DNA of 64,000 nucleotides from Thermocrinis albus DSM 14484 (lineage in GTDB: Bacteria; Aquificota; Aquificia; Aquificales; Aquificaceae), in NCBI RefSeq assembly GCF_000025605.1, contig NC_013894.1, positions 977,529 through 1,041,528 on the forward strand, in the 5' to 3' direction. The position numbers and the translations under genes were made by a program. Positions 54,934 through 64,000 of the stretch are shown here, piece by piece. The notes below the pieces were generated by a model, which was not told the DNA's origin, did not search any database, and saw only the letters and a list, made by a program, of their open reading frames with translations. Numbering within the stretch: the stretch's first letter is position 1; every line of letters begins with the position of its first letter.

Positions 54934-56802
54934 ATGGCAGAAAAGGTGATAGGCATAGACTTGGGAACCACCAACTCTGTGGTGGCGGTGATGATGGGAG
55001 ATGAACCTGTTGTGATACCCAATCAAGAGGGTTCCCGTCTTACACCTTCCGTGGTCTCTTGGACCAAGGAGAAGGAGATTCTGGTAGGTGAACCAGCCAA
55101 ACGCAGAGCTATTTTGGATCCCGAAAACACTATATACGAATCAAAGAGGTTCATAGGTAGGAAGTTTGAGGAGGTTAAAGAAGAGGCCAAAAGGGTGTCT
55201 TACAAGGTGGTGGCTGACGAGAAGGGAGATGCCGCCTTTGATGTACCTAACGCGGGTAGGTTGGTGAGACCTGAGGAGGTTGGCGCTCAGGTCCTTAAGA
55301 AACTTAAAGAGGCTGCGGAAGCTTATCTGGGAGAGAAGATAACAAAGGCCGTGATAACTGTACCTGCCTACTTTAACGAAAGACAGCGTCAGGCTACGAA
55401 GGATGCGGGAAGAATAGCAGGACTGGAAGTGGTACGTATCCTCAACGAGCCAACGGCGGCAGCTCTGGCTTACGGTCTTGACAAAAAGTCGGACGTGAGG
55501 ATACTGGTTTATGACTTCGGTGGTGGTACCTTTGACGTGTCCATACTGGAGGGAGGTGAGGGCGTCATAGAGGTGAAAGCCACTGCTGGAGACACCCATC
55601 TCGGTGGAGCCAACATAGACGAGAGGATAATGGAGTGGCTCATAGAGGAGTTTAAGAAGGATACAGGTATAGATCTACGCAAGGATAGGACGGCTCTCCA
55701 AAGGTTGAAGGATGCAGCTGAACAGGCCAAGAAGGAACTTTCCTTCAAAATGGAGACAGAGATAAACCTACCCTTCATCACCATAGATCCATCCACCAAC
55801 CAGCCCCTACACCTACAGAAGACTCTCACCAGAGCCAGATTGGAGGCTATGATACAGGACCTCATAGACAGAACTATGGAGGTGGTCAAGAGGGCTCTGG
55901 AAGATGCCAAGCTGAGACCTCAGGACATAGATGAAGTGGTGCTGGTGGGTGGTTCCACCCGTATACCCTTGGTGCAGCAGAGAATCAGGGAGTTCTTTGG
56001 AAAGGAACCCCACAAAGGTGTCAACCCTGACGAGGTAGTGGCGGTAGGTGCAGCCATACAGGCGGGTATAGTGTCCGGACAGGTGAAGGAGATCCTGCTG
56101 GTGGACGTCACACCTCTTTCCCTCGGAGTGGAGACTTACGGAGGTGTGATGACGGTTCTCATACCCAGAAACACTCCCATTCCTTACAGGAAGTGTGAGA
56201 TCTTTACCACAGCTGCCGATTACCAAACTGAGGTAGAGATCCACGTTCTTCAGGGAGAAAGACCTTTGGCGAAGGACAACAAGTCACTGGGTAGGTTCTA
56301 CCTCACGGGCATACCTCCAGCCCCCAGAGGAGTACCCAAGATAGAGGTGTGTTTTGACATAGACGTGGACGGGATACTGCACGTGACAGCTAAAGATCTG
56401 GCTACAGGAAAAGAACAGTCCATGAGAATTCAACCTTCCTCTGGACTCACCCAAGAAGAGATCGAGAGGATCATAAGGGAAGCTCAGATGCACGAAGAGG
56501 AGGACAGAAAGAAGAAGGAGCTCATAGAAGCCAAGAACCAACTGGACCAGCACGTCTACCACTTGGAGAAGGTGTTGAGGGAAAGCAGGGATAAACTACC
56601 TTCTGATCTTGTATCGGAAGCTGAAGCGGTCATTACGGAAGCCAGAAAGGCCATAGAGTCCTCCCAACAGATAGAAGAAGTGAGGAGAGTTACGGAAAAG
56701 GTTCTGAGCGTAGCGGGTAAGGTGGGTAGCTATCTTTATCAGGAGGCAGGTAAGAAGCCGGGTGGAGATAGTGGGGATGTGATAGAGGGGAAACCCCTCT
56801 AA
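54934..56802 (+). CDS. dnaK: Molecular chaperone DnaK (Hsp70)
   Basis: ATP-dependent chaperone of 622 aa. The nucleotide domain has [25 protein letters not shown] and [10 protein letters not shown]; the substrate domain begins near residue 390, and the C-terminal tail is short and polar without the EEVD-like ending. grpE and dnaJ are not adjacent. The start has the GAGGTGTTGCC-ATG site. The stop codon sits in the loop of the terminator hairpin and overlaps the end of the convergent PIN gene by 4 nt. Confidence 0.98.
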   Translation: MAEKVIGIDLGTTNSVVAVMMGDEPVVIPNQEGSRLTPSVVSWTKEKEILVGEPAKRRAILDPENTIYESKRFIGRKFEEVKEEAKRVSYKVVADEKGDAAFDVPNAGRLVRPEEVGAQVLKKLKEAAEAYLGEKITKAVITVPAYFNERQRQATKDAGRIAGLEVVRILNEPTAAALAYGLDKKSDVRILVYDFGGGTFDVSILEGGEGVIEVKATAGDTHLGGANIDERIMEWLIEEFKKDTGIDLRKDRTALQRLKDAAEQAKKELSFKMETEINLPFITIDPSTNQPLHLQKTLTRARLEAMIQDLIDRTMEVVKRALEDAKLRPQDIDEVVLVGGSTRIPLVQQRIREFFGKEPHKGVNPDEVVAVGAAIQAGIVSGQVKEILLVDVTPLSLGVETYGGVMTVLIPRNTPIPYRKCEIFTTAADYQTEVEIHVLQGERPLAKDNKSLGRFYLTGIPPAPRGVPKIEVCFDIDVDGILHVTAKDLATGKEQSMRIQPSSGLTQEEIERIIREAQMHEEEDRKKKELIEAKNQLDQHVYHLEKVLRESRDKLPSDLVSEAEAVITEARKAIESSQQIEEVRRVTEKVLSVAGKVGSYLYQEAGKKPGGDSGDVIEGKPL

Positions 56803-56824
56803 GGAGGGGTCCCTATCTTTTCAC
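56793..56824. terminator. dnaK terminator hairpin
   Basis: Perfect 7-bp stem ACCCCTC / GAGGGGT (56793-56799, 56804-56810) with a TAAG loop that contains the dnaK stop codon, followed by a T-rich stretch ending in CTTTT. The minus-strand PIN gene ends within the same hairpin. Confidence 0.8.
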
Positions 56825-57152
56825 TTATCCTGTTCTTCTTATACTGAGCTTCTTTGAGAGCTTCGAGAAGATCCATTCCATCTTTGTAAAATCGTAGAGC
56901 TTCTTCTAGCTCTGTTTCGTGCTCCACCTTGAACACAGGATCCTCCAACAATGTTCTCAGTATCTCCTCTACCTCCTTTTTACTAACACCCAACACTTTT
57001 TCCAGCACGTAGGCAAGTTCCAGCAACGTGTAAGTGGATATGAAGATCTTTGTCTTTCTCTTTTCCGCATTTCTGAGTTCCCTCTCCACATACTGGGCAT
57101 CCTCCTTTCCCTGCAGTAAAGAGAGAAGACCCTGTGTATCTATAGCCTTCAT
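56799..57152 (-). CDS. Truncated PIN-domain protein
   Basis: About 117 aa, resembling the PIN ribonuclease fold of VapC-type toxins: [13 protein letters not shown] with the first acidic residue, [17 protein letters not shown] with the second (Glu), and [12 protein letters not shown] in place of the usual GADFADAL. The usual last motif (TFD) is missing, because the protein ends in a basic tail at the dnaK terminator. No antitoxin gene is adjacent. The ATG overlaps the rpoD stop (TGATG; a GTG lies one codon earlier), so it is translated with sigma factor. Confidence 0.75.
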   Translation of the reverse strand: MKAIDTQGLLSLLQGKEDAQYVERELRNAEKRKTKIFISTYTLLELAYVLEKVLGVSKKEVEEILRTLLEDPVFKVEHETELEEALRFYKDGMDLLEALKEAQYKKNRISEKIGTPP

Positions 57153-58858
57153 CACAGTTCAAAATCCTTCAGGTACTTGGATCTCGCCGGGTGTCTCAGT
57201 TTCCTTATCGCCTTGGTTTCTATCTGCCTTATCCTCTCACGGGTTACGTTAAACATCCTCCCTATCTGTTCCAGGGTGTACTCGGTACCATCCACAAGAC
57301 CATACCTGTACATGAGTATCTCTCTCTCCTTCTCACCGAGGGTACTGAGAACTTTTATAAGTTGCTCTCTGAGGAGTTTACGGGTGACCTGTTCTTCGGG
57401 TGATGGGACACTTTTGTCCTCTATGAAGTCCTTCAGGTGAGCATCCTCATCGTCCCCTATGGGAGTCTCCAAGGATATGGGCTCTTGGGCCATTCTCATC
57501 ACCTTTCTAGCTTTATCGACAGGTATGCCGAGATACTTAGCTATTTCCTCCGCGGTAGGTTCCCTACCTAACTCCTGAGTGAGCTTCTTGTGAGCCTTTG
57601 TTATATCGTTTATGGTCTCTATCATGTGAACAGGTATCCTGATGGTTCGTGCCTGATCCGCTATGGCTCTGGTTATGGCCTGACGTATCCACCAGGTGGC
57701 GTAGGTGGAGAACTTATAACCTTTCCTGTAATCGTACTTGTCCACAGCCTTCATAAGACCTATGTTACCCTCCTGTATAAGATCCAGGAAGTGCAGCCCC
57801 CTGTTGACATACTTTTTGGCTATGGAAACAACCAGTCTGAGGTTACACTTCACCATAACCTGCTTTGCCTGCGTTACCTTCGTCCTTCCCTCCTTTATTA
57901 TCTGTATGACCCTGCCTATCTCCTCCGGAAGAATACCCATCTCCCTTCTGAGTTCCTCCACCTCTTTTCTTAGCGCTAAGTACTCGTTCCTCAAAATCTG
58001 GAAACGGGCAAAGCCGTAGCCCGCCTTTTCGGCCTTTTCCTGAAGATCCGGTCTTAAGTCATACTCTCTTATCAACTCTTCTATGTTGGGATGGATAGAC
58101 TCCAACTTGCTCTTCCTCTGTTCCAACTCCTTGATCCTCTTGGAATACCTGTTGTAGAGGTTGAGAAGCTCGTCCGCTATCTTTTCAAAACGCGAGTACT
58201 TGAGTTTCATGTCTTTAAGAACTCTGTTCATTCTGGCGTGGCGTTTCAGATACTCCTTCTTATACTCGGATAGTCCGTACTGCAGGTACAGATCCCTCCA
58301 CTGAAGGGCTTCTTTGTAAGCTTTCGCCAGTTCTAACCCTTTCTGCATGAAGTACCTCTCCAGCTGCTCGTGGCTTTCTTCATACTCTTCTACCGTTCTG
58401 CTGTCGTCCACTGTGTCCACTATGTCTTGTACTCTGAGCTTGCCGTTGCACACGTTGGCCCAGTCCTTCAGGACCCTGTCTATGAGGAAGGATGTTCTCA
58501 AAAGCCCCCTTCTCATTATCTTTCTTCCCATCTCTATCTGCTTGGCATACTTTATCTCCTCTTCTCTCGTGAGGAGAGGAATCTTTCCCATCTCCCTCAT
58601 GTAAAGTCTCACCGGGTCACCGTCCTTGGAAGACTGGAGAAGGTGGTCCGCTGAGACCATGAGGTGTTCGTCTCTTTCTTCCCTATCTTCTTCAGACTCC
58701 ACCAGCTTTATTCCCCTCTCCTGAAGAAAGTCCATGATCTCTTCGTAAAGTTCGGTGTCCATGAGAGAATCACCCAAAGCTTCGTTCAGCTCATCGTAAG
58801 TTACGTAACCTTTTTCGCCAAGGCTCATAAGTTTTTTCATGAGGCCTCTGTTTATCAT
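57152..58858 (-). CDS. rpoD: RNA polymerase primary sigma factor RpoD
   Basis: Housekeeping sigma-70, 568 aa. It has a short region 1.1 (~1-65), region 1.2 starting at [11 protein letters not shown], a medium non-conserved insert rich in helices (~130-310), and complete regions 2 ([34 protein letters not shown]), 3 and 4 ([22 protein letters not shown] helix-turn-helix). It is followed by the PIN gene with overlapping codons. The start ATG 58858 follows GGAGGTAGG. Confidence 0.98.
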   Translation of the reverse strand: MINRGLMKKLMSLGEKGYVTYDELNEALGDSLMDTELYEEIMDFLQERGIKLVESEEDREERDEHLMVSADHLLQSSKDGDPVRLYMREMGKIPLLTREEEIKYAKQIEMGRKIMRRGLLRTSFLIDRVLKDWANVCNGKLRVQDIVDTVDDSRTVEEYEESHEQLERYFMQKGLELAKAYKEALQWRDLYLQYGLSEYKKEYLKRHARMNRVLKDMKLKYSRFEKIADELLNLYNRYSKRIKELEQRKSKLESIHPNIEELIREYDLRPDLQEKAEKAGYGFARFQILRNEYLALRKEVEELRREMGILPEEIGRVIQIIKEGRTKVTQAKQVMVKCNLRLVVSIAKKYVNRGLHFLDLIQEGNIGLMKAVDKYDYRKGYKFSTYATWWIRQAITRAIADQARTIRIPVHMIETINDITKAHKKLTQELGREPTAEEIAKYLGIPVDKARKVMRMAQEPISLETPIGDDEDAHLKDFIEDKSVPSPEEQVTRKLLREQLIKVLSTLGEKEREILMYRYGLVDGTEYTLEQIGRMFNVTRERIRQIETKAIRKLRHPARSKYLKDFEL

Positions 58859-58906
58859 CGCCTACCTCCTACCTCAAAACTTGTAAAAATATAAGATTTT
58901 AAAGGG

Positions 58907-59536
58907 TTATGACAACACCCTGATGACCTCATCGTCCTCTACCTGTCTGAAGTCTCTGTAGAACATACCTACAGCAAAGGGATGTTGATCAGATACGTGA
59001 TAACACAGAACCACCTCTGCATGTTTCATCAGTTTAGGAAGGATGTCTCTGGGACAAACAGGAGAAGCTACTATCACCTTCTCGGCACCCTTTCTTCGTA
59101 GATACTCAGCTCCTGCGGTTACCGTCATACCCGTAGCTATACCATCGTCCACTAAGATGACCGTCTTTCCGGAGAAGTTGGGTGTGCGGTTCTTTAGGAA
59201 AAGTCTCTCCCTCTCCCTTATCTTTTCCAGTTCCTTCTTGGCTATTCTCTTTATATCCTCTTCCGAAAGGCGGAAATGCTTTACTGTCTCTTCGTCTAAG
59301 TAGATATTCCCATCAGGATCTATGGCGCCGAAGGCCAGTTCCGGGTTTTCCGGTACTCCCAACTTTCTCACCAGAAGGATACTCATGTCCGCACCTAAGA
59401 CTTTTGCCACCTCCTTGGCCACTACCACCCCACCCCTAGGTATGCCCAATACAAGGATGTCTTTCGGATCCTTTAGGTTCTCTTTTATATAACCTCCCAA
59501 CAGTTTACCGGCCGTCTCCCTATCTGGGAAGATCAT
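58907..59536 (-). CDS. Phosphoribosyltransferase family protein
   Basis: A 209-aa type I PRTase fold with the PRPP-binding loop VILVDDGIATGMTVTAG and an opening GIPRGGVVVAKEVAK. It belongs to the group often annotated as a predicted phosphoribosyltransferase and found near dienelactone hydrolase-like domains; the base is unknown and a true nucleotide salvage role is not certain. ATG 59536 has no Shine-Dalgarno, with TAAATT 10 nt upstream. Confidence 0.85.
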   Translation of the reverse strand: MIFPDRETAGKLLGGYIKENLKDPKDILVLGIPRGGVVVAKEVAKVLGADMSILLVRKLGVPENPELAFGAIDPDGNIYLDEETVKHFRLSEEDIKRIAKKELEKIRERERLFLKNRTPNFSGKTVILVDDGIATGMTVTAGAEYLRRKGAEKVIVASPVCPRDILPKLMKHAEVVLCYHVSDQHPFAVGMFYRDFRQVEDDEVIRVLS

Positions 59537-59546
59537 ATCTTAGATT

Positions 59547-59575
59547 AATTTAGTCCCTGAAGTAAAAGCGGACAA
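59547..59575 (-). promoter_or_regulatory. Promoter of the phosphoribosyltransferase gene
   Basis: Minus strand TTGTCC (59575-59570), 17 bp, TAAATT (59552-59547), then 10 nt to the ATG. It is identical in both hexamers and in spacing to the recA promoter; the two also share TTGTCCGC. Confidence 0.72.
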
Positions 59576-59599
59576 TTATGGAGTTATCTCCTCACACCG

Positions 59600-59974
59600 T
59601 TAGAGATCCTTAAGAATAGCTTTGAGTCTCTCCTCCAGTTTCCTTATAGATTCCAGTATATCTTCCTTCTGAGCGGCGGCCAGCTTAGGGAAAGTGGTCA
59701 CCTCTATGGTTTCTAGTATAGGTTTCTTCTCTCTGTCAAAGAAAACCCCTATCCACACACCACTTATTCCCGTCTCTCTCCACTCCACAGGATAGGTGGT
59801 GGACTCCATCCTTATGGTGATCTGCCCTTCTCCCAGCACGTCTAGTATGGCTATCCTGTCCTCCTCCGTTATAGGTATCTTGTTGATGTATATGGTGTGC
59901 TCCTCCCCCTTTTCTACCAGATCCTTTAAAGCATCCAGTATCTCCTTCAGCAGATAGGGTGCGTTCATAAGCAT
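59600..59974 (-). CDS. hupH: HupH/HyaF-family hydrogenase expression protein
   Basis: A 124-aa protein matching the C-terminal conserved part of HupH/HyaF: ITEEDRIAILDVLGEGQITIRM, YPVEWRETGISGVWIGVFFD, ETIEVTTFP. Full HupH proteins are ~280 aa with two such repeats, so this is a single-repeat form. It is needed for maturation of group 1 hydrogenase in other bacteria, perhaps in iron-sulfur handling of the small subunit. It overlaps the HyaE gene by 10 nt and ends the operon. Confidence 0.85.
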   Translation of the reverse strand: MLMNAPYLLKEILDALKDLVEKGEEHTIYINKIPITEEDRIAILDVLGEGQITIRMESTTYPVEWRETGISGVWIGVFFDREKKPILETIEVTTFPKLAAAQKEDILESIRKLEERLKAILKDL

Positions 59975-60288
59975 GATTTGAACTCCTCTATGTATTCGTT
60001 CCAGGCCTTTATACCTACTAACACCTTTATCACCTCACCATCCTTGAGTATGAGGAGGGCGGGAACTGAGGAAACAGACAACAGATTCTCTATATCCTTT
60101 TCCACACCGTCTACGTTAATACGGAGGAACCTAAAGTTGGTAAAAACCTTCTCCAGTTCGGGAGCTACCACCTCTACATCAAATATCTCCTTTATCCTAC
60201 TTTTTCTAGCTTCGGAAGTAAGAAACAGACAGATATCACCTTTCTGTCTTAACAGACTCTTGAGCTCATCCAAGGTGATGGTCACCAT
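59965..60288 (-). CDS. hyaE: HyaE/HupG-like thioredoxin-fold hydrogenase accessory protein
   Basis: A 107-aa thioredoxin-fold protein: NFRFLRINVDG, VSSVPALLILKDGEVI (cis-Pro) and a C-terminal helix. The CxxC redox motif is absent, as in HyaE, which acts as a chaperone for the small subunit before Tat export. ATG 60288 has GGAGGT 8 nt upstream; GTG 60306 has none. It overlaps the protease gene by 23 nt. Confidence 0.83.
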   Translation of the reverse strand: MVTITLDELKSLLRQKGDICLFLTSEARKSRIKEIFDVEVVAPELEKVFTNFRFLRINVDGVEKDIENLLSVSSVPALLILKDGEVIKVLVGIKAWNEYIEEFKSCL

Positions 60289-60760
60289 GGCATCGAACCT
60301 CCACACCCCAGTTCTTCAGTTGTTCTATCACAGCCATCAGAAGCTCAGGCATCTTTTCCTTTACAGGATCTGACAAATCTGTTGAAACCTCAAAAGAGAA
60401 GGGCTCCATACCTATCAGTACTATCTCCGCCGGCTTTTTACCTGTGAGTTCTGCCAGTGCGAGGACCTCCTGTACGCCCACCTCATGAGCGGAGACCTTC
60501 TTTCTGAAATGGGATTTCACCTCATGATCCTTCAGAAGGTATAAGGTGCCGGGGGGACCACCACCCAGCACCGCGTCTATTATCAGAAGTTTATCCACAC
60601 CCTCCATGTAATAAAGCAAGTCTATTCCCAAAGTACCACCGTCCAACAGTTGTAGATCATCTCCGAAACTACAGTTTCTTTTAAGTTGGTTGACAGCATG
60701 CACACCTAATCCCTCATCCGAGAGAAGAATGTTGCCCACTCCGAGTACCATAACCTTCAA
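60266..60760 (-). CDS. hyaD: Hydrogenase maturation protease HyaD/HupD
   Basis: Endopeptidase that removes the C-terminal tail of the large subunit after Ni insertion. The 164-aa protein opens with LGVGNILLSDEGLGVHA (Glu/Asp metal-sensing residues), then DGGTLGIDLL and the His of SAHEVGVQEVL. The start is TTG 60760, in TTGA with the cytochrome stop and GGAGG 7 nt upstream; ATG 60751 has no proper site. Confidence 0.93.
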   Translation of the reverse strand: MKVMVLGVGNILLSDEGLGVHAVNQLKRNCSFGDDLQLLDGGTLGIDLLYYMEGVDKLLIIDAVLGGGPPGTLYLLKDHEVKSHFRKKVSAHEVGVQEVLALAELTGKKPAEIVLIGMEPFSFEVSTDLSDPVKEKMPELLMAVIEQLKNWGVEVRCHGDHHLG

Positions 60761-61440
60761 GAGACATCCTCCACGTCCACAGGATCTTTTTTGAGAAACT
60801 TCACACCACTGAACATAGAGGAGATTTCTCCACTCTTCTTCAATGCGTCCTCTCTGATCACCATGTACACGTGCAGTATAACAAAGAAGATCACTATCCA
60901 AGCAAACCAATGATGCCACATATGTGTCATAAACTCGCCACCCAACATGGGTATAACCCAACCGGTTATCTTAGACCAGAAACCTCCAGGGTTAGACATA
61001 CCGTACATGGCGAATCCCGTGAGAACCATAAAGATAAGAAGCAGGTACACCAACAGGTAAACCACCCTTGCAAGAGGATTCCTTACGTACAGAGGATGCT
61101 GGGGTTTTATGAAGAGATAGTAGAGGAGCATGTCCCATATACCTTTCCAGAAATCTCCTCTCAGTTTGGGAAGAAACAGTCTGTCTCCCTTTCTGAAGAA
61201 GGCTATGAAGAACCGAAACAGAAGACCTACCAACAGCACATAACCGGCAGCGAAATGGACCATTCTGAGAAGATCCATAGTGAGGCGTTGTCCGTAGGCA
61301 TAGGTAGCCTCAAGACCTTGAGATCCAACGAAGAAGGGATTACCTATGTACAAACCTGTTAAAAAGAGGAGGGTGATGGCAAGGGCGTTAACCCAGTGCC
61401 ACACCCTTAGGGAAGGGCTGAATATGTATATCTTCTTCAT
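60757..61440 (-). CDS. hyaC: Ni/Fe-hydrogenase b-type cytochrome subunit HyaC
   Basis: Membrane diheme cytochrome b that passes electrons from the hydrogenase to quinone. The 227-aa protein has four membrane helices with the expected His ligands: RVWHW near the start, HFAAGY, and MWHHWFAW...VILHVY. It follows the large subunit after 12 nt and overlaps the maturation protease. Confidence 0.95.
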   Translation of the reverse strand: MKKIYIFSPSLRVWHWVNALAITLLFLTGLYIGNPFFVGSQGLEATYAYGQRLTMDLLRMVHFAAGYVLLVGLLFRFFIAFFRKGDRLFLPKLRGDFWKGIWDMLLYYLFIKPQHPLYVRNPLARVVYLLVYLLLIFMVLTGFAMYGMSNPGGFWSKITGWVIPMLGGEFMTHMWHHWFAWIVIFFVILHVYMVIREDALKKSGEISSMFSGVKFLKKDPVDVEDVS

Positions 61441-61452
61441 GATAAGACCTCC

Positions 61453-63336
61453 TTACAAAACCTTTACCTTTAGGATCTCCCTACCCTCAGTATCGTACAG
61501 GTGTGTGGAACACGCAAGGCATGGGTCAAAGGAGTGTATACCTCTTAGAACTTCCAGGGGCTTGTCTACTACCTTAACGGGTGTGTCTTTCATACACTCT
61601 TCGAAGGCTCCTTGTCCTCCCATAGGATCCCTTGGACTACCGTTCCATGTGGTAGGAACGACACATTGATAGTTGGCTATTTTACCGTCCTTGATAACAC
61701 ACCAGTGACCTAGTGATCCACGGGGAGCTTCAGTTATACCTACGCCCTTGGCCTCCTTGGGCCACGTGGAAGGATCCCACTTTTCCATGTTGGCAACCGC
61801 TGTGTCTCCTGCCTTTATGTTGTCTACCAGTTTCTTAAAGAAGTAGAGGTTGGCGGCAGCACCTACCTGAGCCTCCAGACCTCTCGCCGCTGTTCTTCCT
61901 ACGGTGGTGGGAAGCCATACATGAGGTGGAAGACCGAGAACCTTAGAAACAAGATCTATCTGTCTTACCACCATCTCATCCATCCATGAGGGTTTTATAT
62001 GACCCTGTTTCACAGCGGTGTAGATAACTATATAACGGGCAAGCGGGCCAACCTCGCAGGGCTTTCCGCGCCATCTGGGAGATTTTATCCATGAGTATTT
62101 TCCTTTTTCGTCAAGGTACTTCCACTGGGTCTTAGTTCCTTCTTTTGGTCCCGTATAGTTAGGTTCTGTTATACCATCCCAAGGATGAAGCCCTTTCGTC
62201 TCGTCAGGATACTTGTACCAAGAGTGGGCCACAAACTCCTGTATCACTTCAGGGTTGGTAAAGTCCTTACCTACCATAGGATAGTATTTAGCCTTTTCTA
62301 CACCCTCCGCGAAGTCTTCTACCACACCATTAGAGTGGTACAGAATCTTGGCGTGATAGTCCCCACCCTTTATATTTCTGTAAGGTTCATCTGGAAACTC
62401 CCCGTACCCTATTACCCTCTTCTTGGCCAGTCCACCACCGTATGTTTGGCCTTTTTGAACGTACAGGTGTCCTATAGCCAAAAGATCAATGAGGTAGAAG
62501 TAGTTGACAGCTTCTATCTGAGTATAGATTGAGTCCTCCACCACCGCCAGTCTTTCAGCGTTTATGGGAGCGTTCATATCCTCAAAGGATATGGAACAGG
62601 TCATACCACCTACAAGGTAATGGGGGTGCGGGTTCTTACCGCCAAAGACCACCTGAGGTATAAAGAATTCTCTCTGCACGTCCAACATGTTAAGGTAGTG
62701 AGCTACCGCCATCAGGTGAACTTCGGGAGGCAACAGTTTGTAGTCAGGGTGATCCCACCAGTGTGCTGCAAATATACCTAGCTGGCCACTCTCTACTACT
62801 TTCTTTATCCTCTCTTGGAACGTTCTGTAATAGCCAGGCGTGGCTTTAGGAAATTTTTTAGGATAGGCCCTGTGCCCCATAAAGTCGGGCATGAGCTCCG
62901 TTATGGCACCGTATTTTTCCAAAAGTTGATTTTGTAAAACTGCTGTTTGAACAGGATCAGCTTTCAGAGCCTCTAAAGGTGAAACCCAGTCGAGGGCGTG
63001 TAGGTGATAGAAGTGTACCAAGTGGTCGTGTACTTGCAGGGATCCGTACATGATGTTCCTTATGTAATTGGCATTCTTGGGTATCTGGATATCGAGAGCG
63101 TCCTCCACACAACGTACCGATGCGAGAGCGTGTATGGAAGTACACACACCACAGATCCTTTGGGTGAAGGCCCATACGTCTCTTGGGTCTCTGTTACGCA
63201 CTATGAGTTCTATACCGCGCCACATAGTTCCAGAAGATACAGCATCCAACACTTTTCCACTCTTTTCGTCCACTATCAACTCGATCCTTAAATGGCCTTC
63301 GATTCTGGTTACTGGGTCCACCACCACTCTCGCCAT
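61453..63336 (-). CDS. hyaB: [NiFe]-hydrogenase large subunit HyaB (group 1)
   Basis: Catalytic subunit for H2 oxidation, 627 aa. The four Ni ligands are RICGVC (C62, C65) and DPCLAC (C606, C609). The protein ends with a 15-residue tail after the conserved His (H612), the site where HyaD cuts. Start ATG 63336 has GGAGGTGA 6 nt upstream and overlaps the small-subunit stop region; a GTG two codons earlier is too close to the site. Confidence 0.97.
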   Translation of the reverse strand: MARVVVDPVTRIEGHLRIELIVDEKSGKVLDAVSSGTMWRGIELIVRNRDPRDVWAFTQRICGVCTSIHALASVRCVEDALDIQIPKNANYIRNIMYGSLQVHDHLVHFYHLHALDWVSPLEALKADPVQTAVLQNQLLEKYGAITELMPDFMGHRAYPKKFPKATPGYYRTFQERIKKVVESGQLGIFAAHWWDHPDYKLLPPEVHLMAVAHYLNMLDVQREFFIPQVVFGGKNPHPHYLVGGMTCSISFEDMNAPINAERLAVVEDSIYTQIEAVNYFYLIDLLAIGHLYVQKGQTYGGGLAKKRVIGYGEFPDEPYRNIKGGDYHAKILYHSNGVVEDFAEGVEKAKYYPMVGKDFTNPEVIQEFVAHSWYKYPDETKGLHPWDGITEPNYTGPKEGTKTQWKYLDEKGKYSWIKSPRWRGKPCEVGPLARYIVIYTAVKQGHIKPSWMDEMVVRQIDLVSKVLGLPPHVWLPTTVGRTAARGLEAQVGAAANLYFFKKLVDNIKAGDTAVANMEKWDPSTWPKEAKGVGITEAPRGSLGHWCVIKDGKIANYQCVVPTTWNGSPRDPMGGQGAFEECMKDTPVKVVDKPLEVLRGIHSFDPCLACSTHLYDTEGREILKVKVL

Positions 63337-63338
63337 GA

Positions 63339-64000
63339 TCACTCACCTCCTTCTTTATCTTTGTTTCTTATCTTAGAAACAACACCATGCAGTACAGCAC
63401 CTGCTGCTGCGGCAGTAGCCACAGCTACACCTACTTTATCAGCGTTGGCTTCTACCGATGGTACAGGTATAGTGGTCAGTCTTTGGTAGAAGGGACCGTT
63501 GTCCCAGAAGTTATCCTCAGCACACCCTATACAACCGTGACCTGCTTGAATGGGGTAGGACAAACCGTTGTACCATCTTATGTTACCACAAGAGTTGTAG
63601 GTGGTCGGTCCTCTGCACCCTACCTTGTAGAGACACCACCCTTTCTTTGCTCCTTCATCGTCAAATCTTTCCACAAACTGACCTGCATTGAAGAAGGCTC
63701 TCCTGTAACACGTGTCGTGAATCCTATTACCGTAGTACTGCTTGGGTCTTCCTTGAGCATCTAAGGGAGGTATGCTTCCGAAAAGGGCTATGTGCATTAT
63801 AACACCCGTCATCACTTCCGCAATGGGAGGGCATCCAGGTACCTTGATGATAGGTTTGTCCTTTATTACCTTATCTATGGGCACAGCGGTGGTGGGGTTT
63901 GGTTTCGCTGCCTGTACACATCCCCAGCTGGCACAAGATCCCCAAGCTATAACGGCCATAGCACCTTCAGCAGTTTCCTTCAAAACTTCCAAAAAGGGTC
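63339..64000 (-). CDS. hyaA: [NiFe]-hydrogenase small subunit HyaA, 3' part
   Basis: Electron-transfer subunit; the N-terminus, twin-arginine signal and first cluster cysteines lie beyond the window end. The visible 219 residues include GSCASWGC, in which the second Cys is the extra ligand of the proximal [4Fe-3S] cluster of oxygen-tolerant group 1 hydrogenases, VPGCPP, the distal-cluster HDTC...GWCLYKVGC and the medial-cluster C...GHGCIGC. A C-terminal membrane anchor ([21 protein letters not shown]) follows. Electrons then pass to HyaC. Confidence 0.95.
   Translation of the reverse strand, partial: PFLEVLKETAEGAMAVIAWGSCASWGCVQAAKPNPTTAVPIDKVIKDKPIIKVPGCPPIAEVMTGVIMHIALFGSIPPLDAQGRPKQYYGNRIHDTCYRRAFFNAGQFVERFDDEGAKKGWCLYKVGCRGPTTYNSCGNIRWYNGLSYPIQAGHGCIGCAEDNFWDNGPFYQRLTTIPVPSVEANADKVGVAVATAAAAGAVLHGVVSKIRNKDKEGGE

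Noticed and set aside
55141-56562. Several long minus-strand frames (up to 152 aa) across dnaK.
   Set aside because: Typical antisense shadows of a conserved gene with strong codon bias; no start signals and nonsense-like composition.
59965-60288. Missing CxxC in the thioredoxin-like protein taken as a degraded thioredoxin.
   Set aside because: HyaE/HupG chaperones of hydrogenase normally lack CxxC, and the operon context matches.

Overview
The window is a gene-dense, AT-moderate stretch from a thermophilic hydrogen-oxidising bacterium of the Aquificaceae (Hydrogenobacter/Thermocrinis/Aquifex relatives). The evidence is the c-type cytochrome at 29.7-30.2 kb, whose heme domain reads almost like Hydrogenobacter cytochrome c552, a branched-polyamine synthase (BpsA), HypX, a class I fumarase beta subunit as used in the reductive TCA cycle, a membrane-bound [NiFe] hydrogenase, Arg codons dominated by AGA/AGG and Ile by ATA, and almost no intergenic DNA. 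No rRNA, tRNA, insertion sequence, prophage or CRISPR array was seen, and no gap between genes exceeds about 120 bp.

Layout: 1-1669 pilT (3' part) and pilC; 1729-6125 hydrogenase maturation operon hypE-A-C-D-X; 6096-10751 (minus) a nickel uptake operon nikK-nikL-outer-membrane protein-nikM-nikQ-nikO-tetR with a clear promoter/operator; 10855-11922 bpsA; 11990 old yellow enzyme; 13087-22212 a long plus-strand run (recA, two orphan genes, TusA-DUF3343 fusion, trpC, pgk, inositol phosphatase, tandem Usp, TPR protein, LptF-like permease); 22.3-30.2 kb small basic periplasmic protein, DUF3108/TPR/disulfide oxidoreductase operon, queA, lipA, Lon-like protease, fabD and the lipid-anchored cytochrome c552; 30.2-37.5 kb GltD-like oxidoreductase, lipoprotein, glycosyltransferase, rodA/ftsW, ileS, zinc-ribbon coiled coil; 37.5-40.3 kb a 936-residue beta-propeller/coiled-coil/AAA+ protein; 40.5-43.9 kb dehydrogenase, ctpA, tsaD; 43.9-46.96 kb (minus) a zinc uptake operon; 47-48.7 kb rhomboid and MDR dehydrogenase; 48.8-52.1 kb a redox/sulfur operon (DUF411, DsrE, fumarase beta, thioredoxin-reductase-like, lipoate ligase); 52.1-54.9 kb flgK-flgL; dnaK; a truncated PIN gene and rpoD; a phosphoribosyltransferase; and 59.6-64.0 kb (minus) the uptake hydrogenase operon hyaA-B-C-D-E-hupH, cut at its start by the window edge.

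How it fits together: nickel import, the Hyp maturation factors (HypX is the known aerobic CO-ligand source) and an oxygen-tolerant-type group 1 hydrogenase form one Ni/H2 theme; the small subunit shows the extra cysteine of the 4Fe-3S cluster. The zinc operon parallels the nickel operon: each has periplasmic accessory protein(s), its own beta-barrel, and a strong promoter whose -10 lies inside a dyad.

The most striking genome-wide signal is in gene starts. Operon-internal genes have strong Shine-Dalgarno sites, often with the upstream stop codon built into the site (TGAGGTGTT, start 11 nt on). Many operon-leading genes instead have a -10 hexamer 5-12 nt before the start codon and no Shine-Dalgarno, implying leaderless mRNAs. 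Three divergent gene pairs separated by only 18-27 nt appear to share overlapping -10 elements. The most likely undescribed proteins are the propeller-AAA+ ATPase and the outer-membrane protein inserted in the nickel ECF operon.
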